Of a stretch of 64,000 nt of DNA, positions 49,961 through 58,606 are shown one piece after another; position 1 is the stretch's first letter, and every line of letters begins with the position of its first letter. The notes beneath the pieces were generated by a model. It did no database searches. It worked only from the letters and a program-made list of their open reading frames with translations, and was not told the DNA's origin. A program made the translations under genes and the position numbers. The stretch lies in assembly GCF_900111095.1 (NCBI RefSeq), contig NZ_FOGB01000009.1:34874-98873 (forward strand), read 5' to 3'. The DNA comes from Amphritea atlantica (lineage in GTDB: Bacteria; Pseudomonadota; Gammaproteobacteria; Pseudomonadales; Balneatricaceae).

Positions 49961-51538
49961 TTAGCCAGGTCGGAAACTCCCTCCGTTGGCCTGACATTTT
50001 TGTTTCAGGTCATCAGAACCCGAGGTGTAATCATAAGTGGTTTGCTGCCCAGTAGAACTGCTTTGAGTGCAACTTGGTGCATTGCTGTCGCATGACGAAA
50101 CAATACGACTACCAGCTTGCTGACACTGTTGTTTAAATTGTTCAAAGCGTTGCTTACTGTGCAGGGTGTAGTTAGTGCAGATAAATACGCCCTGAGTGTA
50201 ACAGGAAAACGAAAAATTGCCGATTGCATCAGCGGATGAAGTACCAGTGCCAGTCCCGCTGCCAGAGCGCGGCAGATTGGTAATTGAAGAAGTCAGGGTA
50301 TTACCCATGGCAGAGCCCCAGCTTTCTCCACTCTCCACACTATTGGCGATCTGCACCGCATTCTGCGATGCCTGCTCGACGCTGATATTACCATTGGCCA
50401 CCGCCCCGGCTTGTAACAGTATAGAAGCCATACCAGCGAGGTAGCCAGTACTGGAGCGGTCACTTGCTTCCTGTTGCTGTTGAGCGATTTGCTCGCGGCG
50501 TTGACGTTTCCAATCGTTGATAGCGTCTGTAATCTCTTCATCATTAGTGTTTATCTGCTTTTCCAGGCTGGCCAGCATTTTTAATTGCTGGTCAGCGGCC
50601 TGACTGGATGCCGGCTGGATTGAGCGTTGCTCCTGCCATTGCATGCAGGCTTGGTAACGTTGCTGCTCCTGTTTGTTGGCGCGATCCAGCAGGGATTCAT
50701 CCGGTAACTGATAACAGCCTGTGTTGTTTAATGAACACTTGCAGCGGTTTTTCATACGCTCGTTGTAGCCACGAATACTTTTCATCGAATCATCAAGAGC
50801 CAACTGCTCTCGAGCGGCATATATATTGTCGAGACTGGTATCAGGCCCCTTTGTATATGCTTGTGATGGCTGTGGTGTCGTTGTAGCCGCTGGTTGATCT
50901 TCAGCCAGCATGCTGTCTAGTGATAAGTTGCTGGGATTGACTGGTGCCTGCTGCGCCTTTTCGGAAAGCGGGGACTCAGTTGCCATCATAGCGTCCAACG
51001 ACATACCGGTATCAGCCTGCTGAGTCTTAAGGGGTGGCAGGGGCCTCGGCCAGCTTTTGAACCAGTGCTCAATACAGTTGTATTCCCCTGGGCCCTTACA
51101 ATGCTGCTCGACTTTATTGTAATCCGCCAAACTGATGGGGTGACCTTTGTGATAAACCTGTTTGCGAATGTGTTCACACATCCAGTCGTTACAGTCGTTG
51201 AAACGATCACGATCTGCGTTATAGCCTCCTACAGTAATTTTATATTCCGGATCATTACGGTAATCGACGCTGGGGTTCTCCCGTTTAAGCTCGGCATAGG
51301 CCGACTGATCATCTGGCAGTGTCCGCACTGTCTGGCAAAACGGACTGCTGGCATTGAGCCAACTGCGCACCCCGGAAAGGAAGTTCGGTAACGCATCGAC
51401 CATATAACCGTGACAGGCACTGCGGATAGTGAAATCCAGCTGTTTTTCAAACGCTTCATTGCTGGGTTCTGCCCTACTGGACAAGCTAACCAGTAACAAA
51501 GAGAGGGTTAGTATTGTAGTTTTAAATAAGTTCACCAT
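49961..51538 (-). CDS. Secreted Cys-rich protein of unknown function
   Basis: A 525-residue protein I do not recognise. Residues 1-23 are a signal peptide (TTILTLSLLLVSLSSRAEP). The N-terminal third holds many Cys and Trp (CNDWMCEHIRK, CKGPGEYNCIEHW). The middle has three copies of a short motif: TGMSLDAMMA, SNLSLDSMLAE and PDTSLDNIYAARE. A Gln/Glu-rich helical part (about 300-370) and a Gly/Ser/Thr linker (SGSGTGTGTSS) lead to a Cys-rich C-terminus. It is the last gene of the lipoprotein operon, 14 bases after its neighbour, so it probably works with those lipoproteins in the envelope; the role is unknown. Confidence 0.75.
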   Translation of the reverse strand: MVNLFKTTILTLSLLLVSLSSRAEPSNEAFEKQLDFTIRSACHGYMVDALPNFLSGVRSWLNASSPFCQTVRTLPDDQSAYAELKRENPSVDYRNDPEYKITVGGYNADRDRFNDCNDWMCEHIRKQVYHKGHPISLADYNKVEQHCKGPGEYNCIEHWFKSWPRPLPPLKTQQADTGMSLDAMMATESPLSEKAQQAPVNPSNLSLDSMLAEDQPAATTTPQPSQAYTKGPDTSLDNIYAAREQLALDDSMKSIRGYNERMKNRCKCSLNNTGCYQLPDESLLDRANKQEQQRYQACMQWQEQRSIQPASSQAADQQLKMLASLEKQINTNDEEITDAINDWKRQRREQIAQQQQEASDRSSTGYLAGMASILLQAGAVANGNISVEQASQNAVQIANSVESGESWGSAMGNTLTSSITNLPRSGSGTGTGTSSADAIGNFSFSCYTQGVFICTNYTLHSKQRFEQFKQQCQQAGSRIVSSCDSNAPSCTQSSSTGQQTTYDYTSGSDDLKQKCQANGGSFRPG

Positions 51539-51552
51539 CCGCTCCTTGCCAG

Positions 51553-52506
51553 TCAGAGTTTAGACTCGGCCTGATTGATCATTTCTAACGCTTGGGCATA
51601 GTGGGTTGAACCGGTACCTTGCTCGTTGATGTATTGATACAGTTTCTGCATCGCTTTGGCAGGCTGGTTAGTTTTCAACAACGCCTCGCCGTAGAAATAC
51701 TTCAACGACGGGTCAGTGGCTATCGGCAGGCCTTCCAGCTTGGGAAAAACGTCTAATGCGGCTTTATAATTTTGCTGTTTCAAAAACTGGGACAATTGCA
51801 CCATATATTTATCGCGACGCACGTTGGCGGGCAGCTTAGCTTCCAGGGCATCCAGTTTTTGCTGTTGCTCTGCTTGCTCCTGTATTTGGGAGACTTTTTC
51901 AGCGACAGCGGCCGGTATCAGGTTTGCTGATAGTTCAGATTGCAGCTTAAGGCACTTATCCGGTTGATTGCCATTGATGCAGGCGTCCCGGTCTTCCTGA
52001 ATAGAGGATATCCCCGCAAATGCGATGGTTGCCTCAGTCGCCAGTGGTTTAACCAAGGTGTAGTTTTTTAGGGTCTGCGCCCCTTGCTGTCCGTCAATTG
52101 GTGCGATTTTAGGATGAACCGGCTTCCAATAAGAATAGTGGCTGTCAATAACCCAGTAAGAGACCTTCCCCGGTTTCGTTGTTTTCACAACTGTCTGAAT
52201 GTCGCGTGACGGGCCGTAAAGCACATCTTTAATGGTCAGTTTATAGGCGGCGTTATTGGGGAATAACTTCAGATGTACCGCCTGCCCTTTATCCAGGCGA
52301 GCTATTTTGGTGGTACCAAAATATAAGTCATAGCTTTCGTTGTTGGGTGAGGGGGACATGATATAAACATGGGTAAGGTTCTTTTCAGCCGTGACTTCTG
52401 AGGAGATCAGCTCATTGCTGGCAACGTTAGTGCTTTTCAATGCAGGTTGTACGCAGCCAGTCAGTGCCATGACGAAAAAGATAAGTAAAAACCGCTTACG
52501 AATCAT
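51553..52506 (-). CDS. Lipoprotein with C-terminal TPR-like module (copy A)
   Basis: A 317-residue predicted lipoprotein with lipobox LTGC at residue 18. Residues 40-150 resemble a small beta-sandwich with a DUF2846-like pattern (THVYIMSPSPNNESYDLYFG, ARLDKGQAVHLKLFPN). A coiled coil (QIQEQAEQQQKLDALEAKLP) leads to an 88-residue helical module, RRDKYMVQLSQFLKQQNYKA and following, with SLKYFYGEALLKTNQPAKAM. The module recurs in the next two genes. An envelope complex is inferred; no known function. Confidence 0.78.
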   Translation of the reverse strand: MIRKRFLLIFFVMALTGCVQPALKSTNVASNELISSEVTAEKNLTHVYIMSPSPNNESYDLYFGTTKIARLDKGQAVHLKLFPNNAAYKLTIKDVLYGPSRDIQTVVKTTKPGKVSYWVIDSHYSYWKPVHPKIAPIDGQQGAQTLKNYTLVKPLATEATIAFAGISSIQEDRDACINGNQPDKCLKLQSELSANLIPAAVAEKVSQIQEQAEQQQKLDALEAKLPANVRRDKYMVQLSQFLKQQNYKAALDVFPKLEGLPIATDPSLKYFYGEALLKTNQPAKAMQKLYQYINEQGTGSTHYAQALEMINQAESKL

Positions 52507-52539
52507 GTTGCTCTCCTACAACGCTGATATTCTGTCAGG

Positions 52540-53559
52540 TTAAAGTTTTGATTCTGCATCGTTAATCATTTCCAATGCTTGCGCATAATGGGTAGCGCTA
52601 GTGCCTTGCTCATTAATATATTGATACAGTTTCTGCATAGCTTTGGCATGCTGATTGGTTTTTAACAGTGCCTCGCCGTAGAAATACTTCAGCGACGGAT
52701 CAGTAGCAATCGGTAGTGCTTCCAGTTTGGGAAATACATCCAGGGCTGCTTTATAGTTTTGTTTTTTTAGAAAACTGGAAAGCTGGACCATATATTTATC
52801 GCGACGAACGCTGGTGGGTAACGCCTCTTCCATGGCGATTAACTGCTGTTTGCGGGCTTGTTCGGTCTCAATTAATTTTATGTGTTCAACAATACTATTG
52901 GGCGCGAAGCCTTTGGGCAGACGTTGCACCAGTTGCTGGCAGGGAGGTAGTTCGTTCTGTTTCAGGCAGCTATCCAACTGTTGATTGAAACCGTTAGCTG
53001 CCAAAGCAATCTCAGGCATGGGGACTTTAGCCTGGACCATAGCATAGCTGTTAAGGCGATCCAGTGTTTCATTCACCGTCAGTCGTTTTACTTCTGCAAC
53101 GTTGGCATGTTCCATTTCGGTATACACATCAAAGGCTTTGAAGGTCCCAGGTGCCAGCGTTTTTAAAACTACCTTCCTTAACATATGCTCGTTTTGCTGT
53201 TCCCAATCTTCCCCGTACACAAAGTTATATTGCTGGTTGGGGAGCAGTTCAAGTTTCAGCCCTCTTTGTACCGGCAAAATAGCTATAGTTTTGCCGTTGA
53301 GGTTGACTCTAAGATTAGCTGTTCTGCCATTCATAGAGTTGGCATAGTCCGTTGCCCGTAATAGTTTAGGAACAAAGATATAAACAGTGGTTAGTTTAGG
53401 GTTCTGACTGAGCAAGCGTTGCGCCTGTTCCTGACTGCTTGGCACAGATGCGCTGCTTGCAAGCTCGGAGGTCTGTGTTGTGACCTGATTAGTCTGACAG
53501 CCCGCTAGCATAAGTGCTGCCAGGAATATCAGCCACACCCCCTTACAATTGGTATTCAT
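52540..53559 (-). CDS. Lipoprotein with C-terminal TPR-like module (copy B)
   Basis: A 339-residue predicted lipoprotein with lipobox LAGC at residue 21. Its N-terminal half (LTTVYIFVPKLLRATDYANS, AILPVQRGLKLELLPNQQY) follows the same plan as copy A but is divergent. The C-terminal module (RRDKYMVQLSSFLKKQNYKA...) is nearly the same as in its neighbours: about nine differences over 88 residues from copy C, counted by eye. The start ATG overlaps the upstream stop (ATGA), so translation is coupled with copy C. Confidence 0.78.
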   Translation of the reverse strand: MNTNCKGVWLIFLAALMLAGCQTNQVTTQTSELASSASVPSSQEQAQRLLSQNPKLTTVYIFVPKLLRATDYANSMNGRTANLRVNLNGKTIAILPVQRGLKLELLPNQQYNFVYGEDWEQQNEHMLRKVVLKTLAPGTFKAFDVYTEMEHANVAEVKRLTVNETLDRLNSYAMVQAKVPMPEIALAANGFNQQLDSCLKQNELPPCQQLVQRLPKGFAPNSIVEHIKLIETEQARKQQLIAMEEALPTSVRRDKYMVQLSSFLKKQNYKAALDVFPKLEALPIATDPSLKYFYGEALLKTNQHAKAMQKLYQYINEQGTSATHYAQALEMINDAESKL

Positions 53560-54512
53560 AATTGTGACTCAGCTTCATTAATCATTTCCAACGCCCGGGC
53601 GTAGTGAGCCGCACCGGTGCCCTGTTCATTGATGTATTGATACAATTTCTGCATCGCTTTGGCAGGCTGATTGGTTTTTAACAGTGCCTCGCCGTAGAAA
53701 TACTTCAGCGACGGATCAGTAGCAATCGGTAGTGATTCCAGTTTAGGAAATACATCCAGGGCAGCTTTGTAGTTTTGTTTTTTCAGATAACTGGAAAGCT
53801 GAACCATGTATTTATCGCGACGTACAGAAGGCGGCATTTTCGCTTCAATCGCTTCAATGCGGCGTTTATTTTCCTCGGCAATCACCGTGATTTGGTGTTC
53901 CCGGGCTGCCATGTCGCCTTGCCAGTTGGGTTCGTAGGTTGGTGACTGAACGAATTGATACCAGAAACGATGTGTCGATTTTGAGTCTGCATTCGCCAAT
54001 TCTGCGAACTGGGATGTTTTGCCTTTGGTACAGACATCGCAGATAAACCAGTCAGTGACGATCTTGCCGTCGCTATTTTGGGTCAGATCGTCTGGCAGTT
54101 TAGCATATAGCTTAATAGCCTTTGGGTCTTCGCCGGTACTGGTGAAATTCAACATGGCCTGAAGCCAGGGATTCCAACTGGCCTTCAATTCTTTGCTCAG
54201 ATGCAGAGGCGTAATCAAAAACCGGTAATAGTTACCATTGGCGGTTTTTTTTAGTTCCAGATCGATATCCAGCACATAAGTGTTGCCAATGAAATCCCCA
54301 TTGTTATACAAGCGGTTAGGGGTGTCTTCGTCTGAGATCACACGAGTGGTATAGTAGCCTTGCTGGGGAATACCATCGGCCTTTATTAGTTGATCGGGGT
54401 CGCCATAGCTATCGTTCATATTATCGACGTCAAGCGTTACGGCACAGCCGCTTAACAATCCCACTAAAACCAGCAAGGTAAAATATTTGTAGTGTTCTAT
54501 GACGCTTTTCAT
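53556..54512 (-). CDS. Lipoprotein with C-terminal TPR-like module (copy C)
   Basis: A 318-residue predicted lipoprotein with lipobox LSGC at residue 23. Its N-terminal part (about 25-215) is unlike that of copies A and B and has a CDVC pair (FICDVCTKGK). It ends with the shared 88-residue module RRDKYMVQLSSYLKKQNYKA and following. First intact gene of the four-gene leftward operon. Upstream lies a decayed further copy of the module, so the operon may once have begun with a fourth lipoprotein. Confidence 0.78.
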   Translation of the reverse strand: MKSVIEHYKYFTLLVLVGLLSGCAVTLDVDNMNDSYGDPDQLIKADGIPQQGYYTTRVISDEDTPNRLYNNGDFIGNTYVLDIDLELKKTANGNYYRFLITPLHLSKELKASWNPWLQAMLNFTSTGEDPKAIKLYAKLPDDLTQNSDGKIVTDWFICDVCTKGKTSQFAELANADSKSTHRFWYQFVQSPTYEPNWQGDMAAREHQITVIAEENKRRIEAIEAKMPPSVRRDKYMVQLSSYLKKQNYKAALDVFPKLESLPIATDPSLKYFYGEALLKTNQPAKAMQKLYQYINEQGTGAAHYARALEMINEAESQL

Positions 54513-54546
54513 GACGACTCCTTCGTTCTGTCACTATGCGGTTAGG

Positions 54547-54814
54547 TTAAAGTTCAGATTCTGTGTCGTTAATCATTTCCAACGCTCGGGCGCAGTGGGC
54601 TGCGCCAGTGCCTTGCTCGTTAATATTGATAAAGCTTCTGCATCGCCTTGGCCAGCTGGTTGGTTTTTAACAACGCTTTATTGTAAAAATACTTTAGCAA
54701 CGGATAGGTATCAACCGGTTAGGATGCCAGTTCGGGAAATATATCCAATGCCGCTTTGAAGTTTTGCTGTTTTAGATAGCTGAACAGCTACAGCCTATAT
54801 TTATCACGACGCAT
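54547..54814 (-). pseudogene. Decayed fourth copy of the TPR-like lipoprotein module
   Basis: Reading leftward: MRRDKYRL, stop, LFSYLKQQNFKAALDIFPEL, stop, LLKYFYNKALLKTNQLAKAM, QKLYQY, then a frame slip and NEQGTGAAHCARALEMINDT ending TESEL. It matches the C-terminal module of the three intact lipoproteins along its full length but has three stops and a one-base deletion. Its N-terminal part is not recognisable. Confidence 0.85.
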
Positions 54815-55215
54815 GTCGGTGGCAATTGACCGTCCAATTTTGCTTACCGTTCATCTCTCCTCTTAAACTATTTCAGCTTGGGAGCTTCATCTTATGCGGT
54901 TTGGTGAAGGGGCTTTCTGGATAGGCATCAATAAAGCTTTAACAGGCCGGGCCAGTGTTACTTTTCAGACACTTTGTAGTGGAGTGAGATTATACCGCTT
55001 GCGAATCTGGGTCTAGGTGCCATAGGCTAACAGCGGCCTGGAGGCATCACCACGACCATAGCAGAGAACGATTGTAGAGGGTGGCCCAGCACCATACTCC
55101 GGATGGTCAGGATCAGTGGCCCCAGGTAACGACCAGCATCCTTGTCGCTGGAGGCCCTCCTGCTCGCCGCATAAGCATGACCGTGCCTTCATCCTGATCT
55201 GAATCTGCGCAGACA
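54815..55215. other. Gene-free stretch between the lipoprotein relic and guaA
   Basis: About 400 bases. A 68-residue leftward frame (55013-55219) exists but shows no family features and overlaps a terminator. It could be remnant DNA of an element; I recognise no transposase or RNA. Confidence 0.4.
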
Positions 55216-55242
55216 ACAAAAAGCCCGCATCAGCGGGCTTTT
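55216..55242. terminator. Intrinsic terminator of guaA
   Basis: AAAAGCCCGC-ATCA-GCGGGCTTTT stem with TTTTTGTTG after it on the minus strand; the plus strand also has a short T run. Confidence 0.88.
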
Positions 55243-55257
55243 CATTTTCAGACTATA

Positions 55258-56838
55258 TCACTCCCACTCAATGGTCGCTGGCGGCTTAGAGCTAACATCG
55301 TAGGTCACCCGTGACACATGGGCAATCTCATTGATGATACGGCTGGATACCGTTTCCAGCAGCTCATAGGGCAGATGCGCCCAGCGAGCGGTCATAAAGT
55401 CGATGGTTTCAACCGCGCGAAGTGCAATAACGTATTCGTAGCGGCGACCATCGCCAACCACACCGACAGACTTCACCGGCAGGAATACTGCAAATGACTG
55501 ACTGGTCTTGTGATACCAGTCCGCTTTGTGCAGCTCTTCCAGGAAAATCGCATCCGCTTCACGAAGAATATCGGCATACTCTTTCTTCACTTCGCCAAGG
55601 ATACGCACTCCCAGACCCGGACCGGGGAACGGATGGCGGTAAACCATATCGTAAGGCAGTCCCAGTTCCAGACCGATCTTGCGGACCTCATCCTTAAACA
55701 GCTCACGCAGTGGTTCGACCAGATCCATCTTCATATCGTCCGGCAGGCCACCGACGTTATGGTGAGATTTGATCACATGCGCTTTACCGGTTTTTGCCGC
55801 GGCAGACTCAATCACGTCAGGGTAGATCGTACCCTGCGCCAGGAAGTTCACCTCAGTCAGCTTCGTGGCTTCCTCATCAAACACCTCAATAAAGGTATTA
55901 CCGATGATTTTACGCTTGGCTTCGGGATCATTTTCACCCTTGAGGCGCCCCAGGAACAGGTCTTCCGCATCAACACGGATAACCTTGACCCCCATGTTCT
56001 TAGCGAACATGTCCATCACCTGATCGCCTTCATTCTTGCGCAGCAGACCGTTATCAACAAACACACAGGTCAGTTGCTCACCAATCGCTTTGTGCAACAG
56101 TGCCGCAACCACCGATGAGTCCACACCACCGGAAAGACCCAGCAGCACTTTCTGATCCCCAACCTGCTCACGCACCTTGTCGATCAGGTCAGCAATAATA
56201 TTGGCCGGATTCCAGAGCGCGTCACAGTCACAGATATCACGAACGAAACGTTCCAGAATTCGCCCACCCTGTTTAGTGTGAGTCACTTCCGGATGGAACT
56301 GTACGCCGTAGAAGTTTTTACCCGGATGACACATCGCTGCAACCGGAGCACTCTCGGTGCTGGCAATCACATTAAAGCCTTCCGGCAGATTACCCACCTT
56401 ATCGCCATGGCTCATCCATACATCCAGCAACAGGGAGCCATTATTAGCAATATGGTCCTCTATACCTTCCAGCAACCGGCTCGGACTGTCTTCGAGACGT
56501 ACTTTGGCATAACCGAATTCACGCTGATCAGAGGATACAACGCTGCCACCCAGTTGCTCAGCCATCGTCTGCATACCGTAGCAGATCCCCAGCAATGGAA
56601 TACCCAGTTCAAAAACTGACTGAGGAGCGCGGGGAGAGTTGCCCTCGGTAACGGATTCCGGTCCGCCCGCCAGGATAATCCCTTTAGCGTTATATTCACG
56701 GATTTCAGCCTCATCCATATCCCATGGATGAATCTCACAGTAAACGCCGATCTCACGTACCCGCCGGGCGATCAGCTGTGTATATTGCGAACCGAAATCC
56801 AGAATCAGAATTCGTTGAGCATGAATATCTTGTGACAT
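55258..56838 (-). CDS. guaA: GMP synthase (glutamine-hydrolysing)
   Basis: Converts XMP to GMP. The 526-residue protein has an N-terminal class I amidotransferase (Cys in [12 protein letters not shown], His-Glu in QFHPEVTHT), an ATP pyrophosphatase domain with the P-loop [16 protein letters not shown], and a C-terminal dimerisation domain ending KPPATIEWE. It lies downstream of guaB, 132 bases apart with a terminator-like hairpin between. Confidence 0.98.
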   Translation of the reverse strand: MSQDIHAQRILILDFGSQYTQLIARRVREIGVYCEIHPWDMDEAEIREYNAKGIILAGGPESVTEGNSPRAPQSVFELGIPLLGICYGMQTMAEQLGGSVVSSDQREFGYAKVRLEDSPSRLLEGIEDHIANNGSLLLDVWMSHGDKVGNLPEGFNVIASTESAPVAAMCHPGKNFYGVQFHPEVTHTKQGGRILERFVRDICDCDALWNPANIIADLIDKVREQVGDQKVLLGLSGGVDSSVVAALLHKAIGEQLTCVFVDNGLLRKNEGDQVMDMFAKNMGVKVIRVDAEDLFLGRLKGENDPEAKRKIIGNTFIEVFDEEATKLTEVNFLAQGTIYPDVIESAAAKTGKAHVIKSHHNVGGLPDDMKMDLVEPLRELFKDEVRKIGLELGLPYDMVYRHPFPGPGLGVRILGEVKKEYADILREADAIFLEELHKADWYHKTSQSFAVFLPVKSVGVVGDGRRYEYVIALRAVETIDFMTARWAHLPYELLETVSSRIINEIAHVSRVTYDVSSKPPATIEWE

Positions 56839-56911
56839 TTCGATGACTCCGAAATCATCGCCAATACCTATGCAGGTGTATGCTGGCGATTGGCTGTTTT
56901 AGCAGCGTGTT

Positions 56912-56947
56912 AAAAAAGAAAAAGTGGGAGGGCCGAAGCCATCCCAC
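56912..56947 (-). terminator. Terminator-like hairpin between guaB and guaA
   Basis: On the minus strand GTGGGATGGC-TTCG-GCCCTCCCAC forms a stem with one mismatch and a stable UUCG loop, followed by TTTTTCTTTTTT. It lies 24 bases past the guaB stop, so readthrough or a separate promoter would be needed for guaA. Confidence 0.75.
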
Positions 56948-56970
56948 CTGTTTTAATCATTCTGAAGCGA

Positions 56971-58440
56971 TTATCCGACGCGATAATTAGGTGCTTCTTT
57001 AGTAATACTGACATCATGAACATGGCTTTCAGCCATGCCTGCACTGGTGATGCGAACAAACTGTGGCACCGTACGCATCGTCTGAATATCCGGGCTACCG
57101 GTGTAGCCCATTGAGGAGCGCAGCCCTCCGACCAACTGATGCACAACACCACCCATCGGACCTTTACAGGCCACCCGGCCTTCAATGCCTTCCGGTACCA
57201 GTTTCTCAGCACCTTCCGCTGCATCCTGGAAGTAACGGTCAGAAGAACCGGTGGTCTGGGCCATTGCCCCCAGAGACCCCATGCCACGGTATGACTTATA
57301 GGCACGTCCCTGGAACAGCTCAACCTCTCCCGGCGCCTCATCAGTACCCGCCAGCATAGAGCCGATCATCACAGCAGATGCACCTGCTACAATCGCTTTG
57401 GACAGATCGCCAGAGAAACGCACACCGCCATCAGCAATACAGGGTACGCCGTAAGGTTCAAGCGCTGCGGCCACATTGGCCACGGCACTGATCTGTGGAA
57501 CACCAACACCGGCAACAATGCGTGTCGTACAGATAGAGCCAGGGCCGATACCCACCTTAACACCATCGGCACCCGCTTCGGCCAGCGCCACCGCTGCCTC
57601 AGCTGTGGCAATGTTACCACCGATCACCTGAACATTCGGATAAGTTTGTTTTACCCAGGACACACGCTCAATAACCCCTTTGGAGTGACCATGGGCGGTA
57701 TCAACAATAATCACGTCCACACCCGCTTTAACCAGTGCATCAACACGATCTGCCGTTTCTGCCCCGGTACCAACAGCAGCACCCACCAGCAACTGACCTT
57801 TACCATCTTTAGCCGCAATCGGGTGGGTGGACGCCTTATTCATATCCTTAACGGTCATCATACCGCGCAGTGCGAACTGATCATCAACCACCAGAATTTT
57901 TTCGATCCGGTGTTTGCGCAGCAAGTTGCGAACATCATCAGGGTCGGCCCCTTCAATCACCGTTACCAGGCGCTCTTTAGGGGTCATAATGGATGCAACA
58001 GAGGCTTCCAGTTTCTTTTCGAAACGGGCATCACGTCCAGTCACAATACCCACCAGCTCACCGTTATCAACAACAGGAAAACCGGAGAAGCCGAGACGGG
58101 CAGACAGGGCGTTCAATTCACCAACGCTCATATCCGAACTGCAGGTGACAGGATCACTGACAACGCCGGCTTCATACTTCTTGACCTTGCGGACCTGTTC
58201 AGCCTGCTGCTCAATAGTCAGGTTTTTATGGATAATACCGATACCACCTTCCTGCGCCATAGCAATAGCAAGGCCGGATTCAGTAACCGTATCCATAGCG
58301 GCGGAGACAAGAGGAATGTTCAGGGCGATGCCTTTGGTCAGGCGTGTCTTTAACGAAACGTCTTTAGGCAGAACCTCGGAGTAACCGGGAACCAGTAGAA
58401 CATCATCAAAAGTGAGGGCTTCTTCAGCGATTCGCAACAT
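56971..58440 (-). CDS. guaB: Inosine-5'-monophosphate dehydrogenase
   Basis: Oxidises IMP to XMP. The 489-residue TIM barrel has the catalytic Cys loop [11 protein letters not shown], the flap motif [11 protein letters not shown], and a pair of CBS domains inserted at about residues 90-205. It starts [20 protein letters not shown]. Promoter and palindrome lie upstream in the divergent gap with xseA. Confidence 0.98.
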   Translation of the reverse strand: MLRIAEEALTFDDVLLVPGYSEVLPKDVSLKTRLTKGIALNIPLVSAAMDTVTESGLAIAMAQEGGIGIIHKNLTIEQQAEQVRKVKKYEAGVVSDPVTCSSDMSVGELNALSARLGFSGFPVVDNGELVGIVTGRDARFEKKLEASVASIMTPKERLVTVIEGADPDDVRNLLRKHRIEKILVVDDQFALRGMMTVKDMNKASTHPIAAKDGKGQLLVGAAVGTGAETADRVDALVKAGVDVIIVDTAHGHSKGVIERVSWVKQTYPNVQVIGGNIATAEAAVALAEAGADGVKVGIGPGSICTTRIVAGVGVPQISAVANVAAALEPYGVPCIADGGVRFSGDLSKAIVAGASAVMIGSMLAGTDEAPGEVELFQGRAYKSYRGMGSLGAMAQTTGSSDRYFQDAAEGAEKLVPEGIEGRVACKGPMGGVVHQLVGGLRSSMGYTGSPDIQTMRTVPQFVRITSAGMAESHVHDVSITKEAPNYRVG

Positions 58441-58481
58441 GGGTGAGATTGCCTGTAGTGTCTAAAAAAATAAGACGCGGG

Positions 58482-58510
58482 ATTATAGCCTTTTGTCGAA
58501 CGTCCGACAA
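58482..58510 (-). promoter_or_regulatory. guaB promoter with an overlapping palindrome
   Basis: On the minus strand TTGTCG, 17 bases, TATAAT form a sigma-70 promoter starting transcription near 58475, about 35 bases before the guaB ATG. The -35 hexamer is one arm of a perfect inverted repeat TTGTCG-N6-CGACAA (58493-58510), placed where a repressor or activator would act. Confidence 0.68.
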
Positions 58511-58606
58511 TCAAAATGCAACGAATCCCAGCCATTTTTATTCAATTCAGCCATTCTGCCAAACAGCCGTTACAAAGCGATGATCGGTTGGTTTAATATG
58601 CGCACT

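Noticed and set aside
55013..55219. 68-codon leftward frame before guaA terminator
   Set aside because: No recognisable motif, no ribosome binding site, and it begins within the terminator hairpin.
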